This document shows positions 1 to 4,813 of a stretch of 5,205 bases of DNA, piece by piece (positions within the stretch are counted from its first letter, which is position 1; the number at the start of each line of letters is the position of its first letter). Made by a program: the position numbers and the translations under genes. Source of the DNA: Verrucomicrobiota bacterium (GTDB taxonomy: Bacteria; Verrucomicrobiota; Verrucomicrobiia; Chthoniobacterales; JAFAMB01); assembly GCA_019241095.1 (NCBI GenBank), contig JAFAXJ010000020.1, positions 1 to 5,205 of the forward strand, given 5' to 3'. The notes beneath the pieces were generated by a model. That model saw only the letters and a program-made list of their open reading frames with translations, had not been told where the DNA came from and made no database searches.

Positions 1-1
1 C

Positions 2-727
2 AGCGGCTATATCCAGCTGGGCAAGGTCTCCAGACCGATTGAACCCAGGGATACTGAAAGACATCTTTCGGTTTTCCAGAAGCTGGAGGGCTTGCTGGGG
101 GTTCAGCATACCGCTATCGCACGGTGTTTCGAATGTCCCGGAAAACGAGAAGTTCCTGGGAATGCGACATCGACGATCTGTCCGCAATGCGGTGCTTACA
201 TCGACCTTCAGGACTATAAAATTGAAGGAAATTACAGCAGATCTATTCGCACCCGTGGAAAGCTGATCATCAGCAGTAAAGGTGATCTAAATAGTAATCG
301 AGTTATCTGTGAGACTGCCGAAATCTACGGCTTTATGCGCGGCAGTCTCATCTGCAGCGGCGATGTGCGCATTCGCTTCAAAGGTAAGCTAAGCGGCAGC
401 ATTGAGGCCAAAAATGTGCATATCGACAAAAAATGCGAGGCCGAGTTTGTCCGTCCTATCCGCGTTCAAAATATCGAAATTGAGGGCAGCATTTCCGCTA
501 GAATCATTTCAACCGGGAAAGTCAACGTTCTGAAAACGGGAAAGCTGACAGGTGCGGTACAGGGTAGAGGGTTCAATGTTGAGCGCGGAGGTGAGTTCTT
601 TGGAGAGGTGTCGATGGGAAAGGTCGACATGGTTCAAGGGGAACTTCTGGTCTCTTCTCAAGGTGCTAATATCAAAACACCTGGCAGCCCTGGTCCGGGA
701 AACGGTTTTAGCTTGGCGTCGGCTTAA
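2..727 (+). CDS. Zinc-ribbon bactofilin (polymer-forming cytoskeletal protein), 5' partial
   Basis: The frame is open from the first complete codon of the window to a TAA at 725-727, with no ATG in the upstream part, so the gene very probably starts before the window. A TTG at 92 is the only internal start candidate, and conserved-looking sequence (QKLEGLLGVQH) runs across it. Two CX2C pairs, CFEC and CPQC, separated by 14 residues, form a zinc ribbon. It leads through AYIDLQDYKI into a bactofilin (DUF583) beta-helix with the typical SIRTRGKL start and short Gly/Ile/Val-rich repeats (KGKLSGSIEAKNVHI, KTGKLTGAVQGRGFNV). The last 25 or so residues are Gly/Pro/Ser-rich and look disordered. Bactofilins self-assemble without nucleotide into filaments, usually at the inner face of the membrane, that position cell-wall or shape factors. 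No membrane segment is visible in this part. The zinc ribbon could mediate partner or nucleic-acid binding (inference). The family is confident; the cellular role is unknown. Confidence 0.85.
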   Translation, partial: SGYIQLGKVSRPIEPRDTERHLSVFQKLEGLLGVQHTAIARCFECPGKREVPGNATSTICPQCGAYIDLQDYKIEGNYSRSIRTRGKLIISSKGDLNSNRVICETAEIYGFMRGSLICSGDVRIRFKGKLSGSIEAKNVHIDKKCEAEFVRPIRVQNIEIEGSISARIISTGKVNVLKTGKLTGAVQGRGFNVERGGEFFGEVSMGKVDMVQGELLVSSQGANIKTPGSPGPGNGFSLASA

Positions 728-786
728 AAGTGATGTTCGCAACACTTATACCTGCACGAAACAGGTTTAGTTAGGCTCTTTTGATA

Positions 787-818
787 AGGTTTCTGCGATT
801 CAGGCCTCGCAGAAACCT
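787..818. terminator. Bidirectional hairpin between convergent genes
   Basis: A perfect 12-bp inverted repeat, AGGTTTCTGCGA / TCGCAGAAACCT, with an 8-base loop lies between the converging bactofilin and TPR genes. Neither side has a strong T run (ATTCTTA follows on plus; TTATCAAAAG follows on minus). It is therefore an intrinsic-terminator-like or 3'-end-stabilising structure rather than a textbook terminator. A weaker 5-bp repeat, ACCTG/CAGGT at 750-766, lies just upstream. The rest of the 728-862 spacer holds nothing else I can identify. Confidence 0.6.
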
Positions 819-862
819 ATTCTTACCGGATTTGTCAGGGCGAAACTGCTTAACAGCTGCGA

Positions 863-1591
863 TCAGGGCTCAGGCGTATGAGCGCCTCCGGCCGATGATG
901 TTGGTCCTGGTTTCGAAACGGTCGCGGAGCTAGGACTGGACACCGGACCGACCGGTTGTTCGGCAGAGAATCGGTTACTTAATCTTTCCGCTTCCTTGCC
1001 GGCAAATCCGGCTATCGCGCTTTGCGGATATCGTTCAACAACGGTTTCGTAAAGACGCTGCGCGTCTCTGCCAAGATTTCTTGCTTCTGTTAACCTCGCT
1101 TCGTTGAACAGCGCCATGGGTGCCTGGTACGAATTCCCGAAACGAGAGCTGATCTGTCGATAGTATTCTAAAGCTCTATCAACGTTTTTTTCTATTTCAG
1201 CATTGGCAGCCAACCCCATATACCCATTTACCAGAAGAGGGTGCTTCGAAAATTGCTTGACGAAATTGTCGTAAGCGGAGTCAGACTCCTGGTACTTTCC
1301 TTTTTCTCGCAGTTCGGTTCCGATTCTCAACCAGGCGTTACCGGCGGCAGTCGATCCCGGAAATTTCGAAATGACGGATTGCCATCCCTTTACCGAATCC
1401 GAAGCGGTGTACGCCTCTGCAGCTTTCTGATTCCGCACCGTTTGGAAACCGATGTAGATTGTTGCCGCTAAAAAAACCAAGGCGGCAAACACAGCGCCAA
1501 CAATGATTTTCTGCTTGTGAACCGCCCAGAAAATCTCTGGATCAAAGGAGAAGGCACCCGGAGTGGGTTCGGCTGCCGGCTGGCTAGTCAT
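863..1591 (-). CDS. Membrane-anchored tetratricopeptide-repeat protein, YfgM-like
   Basis: A 242-residue protein begins with a short Pro/Ala-rich cytoplasmic tail and a basic HKQK stretch. One hydrophobic helix follows (about residues 29-49), so an N-in, C-out inner-membrane anchor is predicted. Residues about 55-200 are helical TPR-like repeats with spaced Ala/Gly/Tyr positions, such as AWLRIGTELREKGKYQES, YYRQISSRFGNSYQAP and LYETVVERYPQSAIAGF. The last 35 or so residues are a Pro/Ser/Thr/Gly tail of low complexity. The layout matches the YfgM/TPR_21-type proteins that attach to the SecYEG translocon and envelope chaperones, but TPR proteins are hard to assign and a general scaffold role is equally possible. 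The ATG at 1591 lies 12 bp after the cysK stop, which suggests translation from the cysK transcript. Only a distant AGG precedes the ATG, so the ribosome-binding site is weak. Confidence 0.8.
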   Translation of the reverse strand: MTSQPAAEPTPGAFSFDPEIFWAVHKQKIIVGAVFAALVFLAATIYIGFQTVRNQKAAEAYTASDSVKGWQSVISKFPGSTAAGNAWLRIGTELREKGKYQESDSAYDNFVKQFSKHPLLVNGYMGLAANAEIEKNVDRALEYYRQISSRFGNSYQAPMALFNEARLTEARNLGRDAQRLYETVVERYPQSAIAGFAGKEAERLSNRFSAEQPVGPVSSPSSATVSKPGPTSSAGGAHTPEP

Positions 1592-1603
1592 AAAAGATAA
1601 TTG

Positions 1604-2575
1604 TCAGCTTACCTGGGCTCTTGCTTCATCCGCAAGTGCGGTACTCAAGTAACGTTCACCTGTCGAGCATGCAACGGTAACAATGAGTTTGCCTTTATTT
1701 TCAGGCCTTTTAGCTACCTCCAGCGCCACATGTACATTGGCGCCGGAACTGATTCCACCCAGAATTCCTTCCTCGCTTGCGAGCCGTCGCGCCATAACAA
1801 AGGCATCATCGTTTGAGACAGTGATCACTTCATCCACGATTTGAAGATGGAGATTGTTTGGGATAAATCCCGCCCCGGTTCCCTGAATTTTATGCGGTCC
1901 TGGCTTTAAAGGCTCCCCTCGCATTGTTTGAAGAATCACCGGTGAATCTTTTGGCTCCACCGCAATAGCTTTAAACTCCGGCTTCCGCCGTTTGATGACC
2001 TCCGCAACGCCCGTAATGGTGCCTCCAGTTCCCACAGCCGAGACGAGAATGTCGACTTTGCCATCGGTATCCGCCCAGATTTCTTCCGCAGTTGTCAACC
2101 GGTGTATCTCCGGATTAGCAGGATTATCAAATTGTTGTGGCATCCAGGAATTCGACGTATTCCTTAAAAGTTCTTCAGCACGGGCGATGGCACCTTTCAT
2201 ACCTTCAGAGCCGGGTGTGAGCACAAGCTTTGCCCCAAGCATCGCCAAAAGAGTGCGTCGCTCTAAGCTCATCGTTTCGGGCATTGTGAGGATTAACTCG
2301 TACCCTTTCGAGGCACAGACGAATGCGAGAGCAATACCCGTGTTTCCGCTCGTCGGTTCAATGATCACCGTGTTCGGCTTTAGCGTTCCATCTTTTTCGG
2401 CTGCTTCGATCATCGCCATGCCGATTCGATCTTTTACACTTCCGAGCGGGTTGAAAAATTCGCACTTGACAGCCACCGTGGCGTCGATACCCGCGGCGAG
2501 GCGGTTTAGTTTAACGAGGGGCGTTCTGCCGACCGTTTCAACGATATTATTATAGAGTCTGCCATTCGTTTGCAT
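1604..2575 (-). CDS. cysK: Cysteine synthase A (O-acetylserine sulfhydrylase)
   Basis: This 323-residue enzyme is full length for the family. It makes L-cysteine from O-acetylserine and sulfide with pyridoxal phosphate, the last step of sulfate assimilation, in the cytoplasm. The PLP-binding lysine is K48 in NPLGSVKDR. The substrate loop TSGNTG spans residues 75-80, the phosphate-binding GTGGT residues 182-186, the conserved KIQGTGAGF begins near 229, and the serine of GGISSGAN near 276 contacts the cofactor ring. The C-terminus ([14 protein letters not shown]) is also typical. The long gap-free match to CysK over CysM or cystathionine beta-synthase supports the A-type call. The ATG at 2575 was chosen because it gives the normal N-terminus ([16 protein letters not shown]). 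No purine-rich Shine-Dalgarno sequence precedes it. It is transcribed away from the dehydratase gene and ahead of the TPR gene. No cysE or T-box-like leader is visible. Confidence 0.96.
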   Translation of the reverse strand: MQTNGRLYNNIVETVGRTPLVKLNRLAAGIDATVAVKCEFFNPLGSVKDRIGMAMIEAAEKDGTLKPNTVIIEPTSGNTGIALAFVCASKGYELILTMPETMSLERRTLLAMLGAKLVLTPGSEGMKGAIARAEELLRNTSNSWMPQQFDNPANPEIHRLTTAEEIWADTDGKVDILVSAVGTGGTITGVAEVIKRRKPEFKAIAVEPKDSPVILQTMRGEPLKPGPHKIQGTGAGFIPNNLHLQIVDEVITVSNDDAFVMARRLASEEGILGGISSGANVHVALEVAKRPENKGKLIVTVACSTGERYLSTALADEARAQVS

Positions 2576-2606
2576 TTGGTGAGGATTCCCGATGGAGGTA
2601 ATGTGT

Positions 2607-2634
2607 TATCTACACTATGCGATAGAGCGTTCAA
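2607..2634 (-). promoter_or_regulatory. Possible cysK promoter
   Basis: Read on the minus strand, TTGAAC (2634-2629) and TAGATA (2612-2607) are separated by 16 bases and would start transcription near 2600, about 25 bases before the cysK ATG. The -35 matches 4 of 6 consensus bases and the -10 only 3 of 6, so this is a weak call resting mostly on position in the divergent spacer. Confidence 0.3.
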
Positions 2635-2692
2635 GTAATGAACCAAGACACAGCTAGTTGGTAGTAATGATCTAATTGCAGGATTTTCACTA

Positions 2693-2983
2693 ATGGCAGA
2701 ACTCTTAAGCCCTGAAGCCGTTCAGACAATGTTGGGCGAAATCCCGGAATGGACACTGGATGGCGACAATATCGTTCGCACCTTCGAATTCGAAAACTTC
2801 GCAACAGCGATCAAGTTCGTGGTCCGAGTAGCGGAGTTGGCCGAAAAGATGAACCACCATCCTGACATTAATATTCACTGGAACAGGGTACGTCTTCTGT
2901 CAACGACGCACTCGTCAGGCGGCCTCACAAGCATGGACTTCACCTTGGCGGTTCAAATTGATAAAAGTCTCGCTCCAACCTGA
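2693..2983 (+). CDS. phhB: Pterin-4a-carbinolamine dehydratase (4a-hydroxytetrahydrobiopterin dehydratase)
   Basis: A 96-residue protein, normal length for the family. The enzyme dehydrates 4a-hydroxytetrahydropterin to the quinonoid dihydropterin, recycling the cofactor of aromatic amino-acid hydroxylases. The signature is complete: EKMNHHP at residues 51-57 with the two catalytic histidines H55 and H56, W63 after the spacer, H73 in THSSGGLT, and D82. The N-terminal part (IPEWTLDGDNIVRTFEF) is the usual opening strand pair. An AGGA at 2680-2683, nine bases before the ATG, is a modest ribosome-binding site and supports this start. The gene stands alone, divergent from cysK and convergent with rnpB, with no phenylalanine hydroxylase in view. 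Many bacteria carry such a protein without a hydroxylase, so the real substrate could be another pterin. I could not identify a convincing promoter for it in the 117-bp divergent spacer. Confidence 0.93.
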   Translation: MAELLSPEAVQTMLGEIPEWTLDGDNIVRTFEFENFATAIKFVVRVAELAEKMNHHPDINIHWNRVRLLSTTHSSGGLTSMDFTLAVQIDKSLAPT

Positions 2984-2995
2984 ATGTAAACGTCA

Positions 2996-3021
2996 GGGCC
3001 GCCAGATGCTGCTGGCGGCCC
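2996..3021. terminator. GC-rich hairpin at the 3' ends of phhB and rnpB
   Basis: A perfect 10-bp stem, GGGCCGCCAG / CTGGCGGCCC, with a 6-base loop lies 12 bp after the dehydratase stop and directly beyond the RNase P RNA 3' end. It can serve both converging transcripts. T runs are short on both sides (GGTTTG on plus; CGTTTAC on minus), so termination may be partial or may rely on Rho. Confidence 0.65.
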
Positions 3022-3022
3022 C

Positions 3023-3530
3023 GGTTTGTGGCGTAAGCCGAATTCTGTCAGACCGTTGTGGTCCGGAGCGACCATTTATCTCACCCTTTTCAGAGTGCCC
3101 GACCGTCGCCTGGGCGTTCGCCACGACTGCCTGACCGGCGCGCTGGAACGCTCAGGTTGTCAGGTGCGACTATTACCCGAGGGAGGTTTTGGCTCCGCTT
3201 TCGCAGATTCAAAACCAAGCAGGCAACTTGACCCTCTGCTTTGTCTTGCACCGCATGGGGTTTTTCCAGCAATCTTGCTCGCGCAAGATCCGGTGGGCTT
3301 TTACCCCGCCTTTTCACCCTTACCCCGCACCACTTTGAGCCGCCAGTCTCTTTTGACAGTGAATCGCTTTCCGGCTCAAAGTGGTGCGGGGCGGTATCTT
3401 TTCTGTGACACTGTCCGTCACGCGAAACTTTCGCTTCGCGTTCCCCGATTTTCATCGGGCATGCCGCCTTATGGTGTTCGGACTTTCCTCTAGCATAAAA
3501 GGTTATGCCAGCGATCGCCAGCCACGGTTT
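3023..3530 (-). ncRNA. rnpB: RNase P RNA, bacterial class A
   Basis: This is the catalytic RNA that removes 5' leaders from precursor tRNAs. Read on minus, the universally conserved blocks occur in order: GAGGAAAGTCCGAACACC (3490-3473, P4), hairpins P8 (3459-3444) and P9 (3441-3420), both capped by GAAA, ACAGAAAAGATACCGCC (3406-3390), a GGTAAGGGTGAAAAGG block (to 3290), P13 with a GCGA loop (3289-3272), GCAAGACAAAG, the P15-P17 region ending in CGGGTAATAG with the tRNA-CCA-binding GGT, P18 capped by GAAA (3097-3082), and GACAGAATTCGGCTTA (3049-3034). P1 is probably GTGGC/GCCAC (3525-3521 with 3032-3028). P3 is a compact GCATAA/TTATGC hairpin (3508-3493). The presence of P13 and P18 fits class A. 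At roughly 505 bases it is well above the usual 350-420. Ends are set from P1 and the promoter and could shift by several bases. Confidence 0.95.
3323..3391 (-). repeat. Perfect 20-bp inverted repeat forming RNase P helix P12
   Basis: Arms 3323-3342 and 3372-3391 are exact reverse complements around a 29-base loop. The repeat sits between the ACAGAAAAGATACCGCC block and the GGTAAGGGTGAAAAGG block of rnpB, which is where P12 belongs, so it is a structural helix of the RNA and not a mobile-element end. P12 varies in length among bacteria; an unbroken 20-bp helix is long. Confidence 0.85.
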
Positions 3531-3532
3531 CT

Positions 3533-3561
3533 TATATAGCTCATATAAAGTGCGGACGCAA
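3533..3561 (-). promoter_or_regulatory. Probable rnpB promoter
   Basis: On the minus strand TTGCGT (3561-3556) and TATATA (3538-3533) are spaced by 17 bases. Transcription would begin near 3526-3528, which coincides with the 5' strand of the predicted P1 helix, as expected for an RNA whose transcript begins close to its mature end. The -10 is embedded in an AT-rich inverted repeat, TTATAT/ATATAA (3532-3548). Position supports the call more than the moderate -35 match. Confidence 0.5.
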
Positions 3562-3595
3562 TATGCTCGATAGGAGTCAGCAGGCGTAGTCAGGA

Positions 3596-3633
3596 AAACA
3601 GGGTCACGCCGGTTAAACAGGGTGACGCTGGTT
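3596..3633. repeat. Two-copy 19-bp imperfect tandem repeat in the rnpB-rpsL spacer
   Basis: AAACAGGGTCACGCCGGTT (3596-3614) is followed directly by AAACAGGGTGACGCTGGTT (3615-3633); 17 of 19 bases agree. The two changed bases create a GTCAC...GTGAC inverted pair across the copies. The repeat is 35 bp upstream of the rnpB -35 and about 85 bp upstream of the candidate rpsL -35, so it could be a regulator-binding site. No open reading frame of interest covers it. The surrounding 3562-3718 also holds a near-palindrome, CTCTAGATCCAGAG (3653-3666), and GTTC/GAAC (3692-3705), but no gene I can support. Confidence 0.6.
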
Positions 3634-3718
3634 GATTTGTAGAACAAGGTTGCTCTAGATCCAGAGTAATGCGGTGTGTAGAGGATAATCAGTTCCTGGT
3701 TGAACAGTCAAAAATCTC

Positions 3719-3746
3719 TTGCGCAGGCAATCAAAGATAATATAGT
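3719..3746 (+). promoter_or_regulatory. Probable str-operon (rpsL) promoter
   Basis: TTGCGC (3719-3724) and TATAGT (3741-3746, five of six consensus bases) are separated by 16 bases. An overlapping alternative -10 is GATAAT (3736-3741). The start would be near 3753, giving a leader of about 90 bases before the rpsL ATG. The -35 hexamer resembles that of rnpB (TTGCG), which may reflect a shared growth-linked promoter style. Confidence 0.45.
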
Positions 3747-3755
3747 CCACGCTCC

Positions 3756-3812
3756 CCCGCGTCTGGCGGGAGGATGGGCAGGCTGCAGGGGCGGCTTTTT
3801 GTCCTGTCATCC
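3756..3812 (+). promoter_or_regulatory. Structured rpsL leader with attenuator-like hairpin
   Basis: Three stems can be drawn by eye in the leader. CCCGC/GCGGG (3756-3770) forms a first hairpin. GGATGG(G)CAGG with CCTGTCATCC (3772-3812) forms a 10-bp stem with one bulged G and one G-U pair. Inside its loop, GCTGC AGGG GCGGC (3782-3795) is followed at once by TTTTT (3796-3800), the form of a short intrinsic terminator. Leader structures controlling ribosomal-protein operons are common, usually by binding one of the encoded proteins. Whether this one does so is inference. The classical S7 site of enterobacteria lies between rpsL and rpsG, and only nine bases exist there in this genome. Confidence 0.4.
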
Positions 3813-3842
3813 ATACTGATAGGGGATCAACCGGATTTTTTA

Positions 3843-4295
3843 ATGCCAACAATTAACCAGCTGGTAAGACAAGGTCGTAAAAAGATGGTGGTTAAGTCTA
3901 AATCACCAGCTCTTGCCGACTGCCCGCAACGTCGCGGGGTTTGCGTACAAGTGATGACTCGTACGCCGAAAAAACCGAATTCGGCGCTTCGTAAAGTCGC
4001 AAAAGTCCGCCTGACTAACGGGTACGAGGTGATCGCGTATATTCCCGGAGAAGGTCATAACCTTCAAGAACACTCGATCGTTCTGGTGCGGGGTGGACGG
4101 GTGAAAGACTTACCGGGTGTTCGTTACCACATTGTCCGAGGAACACTCGACAGTTTAGGGGTTGAAGGACGTCGTCGCAGTCGGTCCAAATACGGCGCTA
4201 AGAGACCGAAAGCAGGAGCTGAAGCAGCTGCTGGCAAGGGCGGGAAGGCGGCGGCTAAAGGGGGTAAAGCGCCGGCGGCCAAAGGAAAAAAGTAA
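3843..4295 (+). CDS. rpsL: 30S ribosomal protein S12 with extended Lys/Ala-rich tail
   Basis: S12 sits at the decoding centre of the 30S subunit and controls tRNA selection accuracy. The 124-residue core aligns without gaps to the E. coli protein: [14 protein letters not shown] at the start, [12 protein letters not shown] around residues 41-52, [23 protein letters not shown] and [11 protein letters not shown] at the core end. Lysines at the classic streptomycin-resistance positions (K43 in TPKKPN and the K of VKDLPG) are wild type. An extra tail of about 26 residues follows, consisting of Gly, Lys and Ala with one Pro. The ATG at 3843 is chosen because it yields the family N-terminus. An in-frame ATG at 3774 would add 23 unrelated residues across the leader hairpins. 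The upstream signal is weak (GGA at 3833-3835, then a T run). First gene of the str operon. Confidence 0.97.
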   Translation: MPTINQLVRQGRKKMVVKSKSPALADCPQRRGVCVQVMTRTPKKPNSALRKVAKVRLTNGYEVIAYIPGEGHNLQEHSIVLVRGGRVKDLPGVRYHIVRGTLDSLGVEGRRRSRSKYGAKRPKAGAEAAAGKGGKAAAKGGKAPAAKGKK

Positions 4296-4304
4296 AAACA
4301 TTGT

Positions 4305-4775
4305 ATGTCACGTCGTCGCAGAGTCATTCACAAAATCGAAACGGTTGATAGCCGTTATGCGAGTCCTGTTGTTGCACGACTTATTAGTACCGTCATGCGA
4401 AGCGGGAAAAAGTCCTTGGCAGAGCGGGTTGTTTACGAGGCAATTGAAAGAAGCCGTGAAGGATCTGATTCCGTTGATCCACTCGATACGTTGCATAAGG
4501 CTCTGGAAAATTCTAAGCCGCGTCTTGAGGTAAAATCTCGGCGGGTTGGGGGCGCGACCTATCAAGTCCCACTGGAGGTGCCGCAAGATCGGCAGGTTTC
4601 TTTGGCTATGCGTTGGATCGTAAATTTTGCAAAGAACCGTCGCGGAACAATGGTCGCGAACTTGGCGGCAGAAATCAAAGACGCTGCATCTGGACAAGGC
4701 AACGCGATTAAGAAGCGTGATGATACTCACAAAATGGCGCAGGCTAACCGAGCCTTTGCGCACTTCCGCTGGTGA
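4305..4775 (+). CDS. rpsG: 30S ribosomal protein S7
   Basis: A 156-residue protein, the normal length. S7 is a primary binder of the 3' domain of 16S rRNA, nucleates assembly of the 30S head and contacts tRNA at the E site. Family hallmarks are the basic start [34 protein letters not shown], the rRNA-binding [26 protein letters not shown], and the closing [21 protein letters not shown]. It starts nine bases after the rpsL stop, so co-transcription and probably coupled translation are expected. The nearest purine-rich stretch (AAAGGAAAA, inside the end of rpsL) is too far from the ATG to be a standard ribosome-binding site. The short gap leaves no room for the S7-binding intercistronic structure known from E. 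coli. Confidence 0.98.
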   Translation: MSRRRRVIHKIETVDSRYASPVVARLISTVMRSGKKSLAERVVYEAIERSREGSDSVDPLDTLHKALENSKPRLEVKSRRVGGATYQVPLEVPQDRQVSLAMRWIVNFAKNRRGTMVANLAAEIKDAASGQGNAIKKRDDTHKMAQANRAFAHFRW

Positions 4776-4813
4776 TCCCTATGCCCTCAACCGTTTTAGA
4801 AAAGGCTCAGGCC

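Noticed and set aside
92..727. TTG at 92 as the start of the bactofilin
   Set aside because: The frame stays open to the window edge with protein-like sequence before the TTG, so a start outside the window is more likely.
1992..2555. 187-codon plus-strand open frame opposite cysK
   Set aside because: Shadow frame of a strongly conserved cysK; low-complexity Ser/Ala/Pro translation with no family resemblance.
3323..3391. Perfect 20-bp inverted repeat as a transposon end or miniature element
   Set aside because: It falls exactly at P12 between conserved RNase P blocks, has no flanking target duplication and carries no transposase.
3026..3493. 155-codon plus-strand open frame across 3026-3493
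   Set aside because: It is antisense to the RNase P RNA gene; its composition simply reflects the structured RNA and the translation resembles no protein family.
3090..3647. 185-codon minus-strand open frame across 3090-3647
   Set aside because: It runs through the RNase P RNA and its promoter. The conserved RNA blocks explain the sequence fully.
3774..3842. In-frame ATG upstream of rpsL adding 23 residues
   Set aside because: S12 proteins begin [13 protein letters not shown] at 3843; the added residues would translate the leader hairpins and match nothing.
3655..3852. 65-codon minus-strand open frame in the rpsL leader
   Set aside because: It covers the promoter and leader hairpins of rpsL and its translation shows no recognisable motif.
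4308..4763. 151-codon minus-strand open frame opposite rpsG
   Set aside because: Shadow of rpsG, whose protein matches S7 over its full length.
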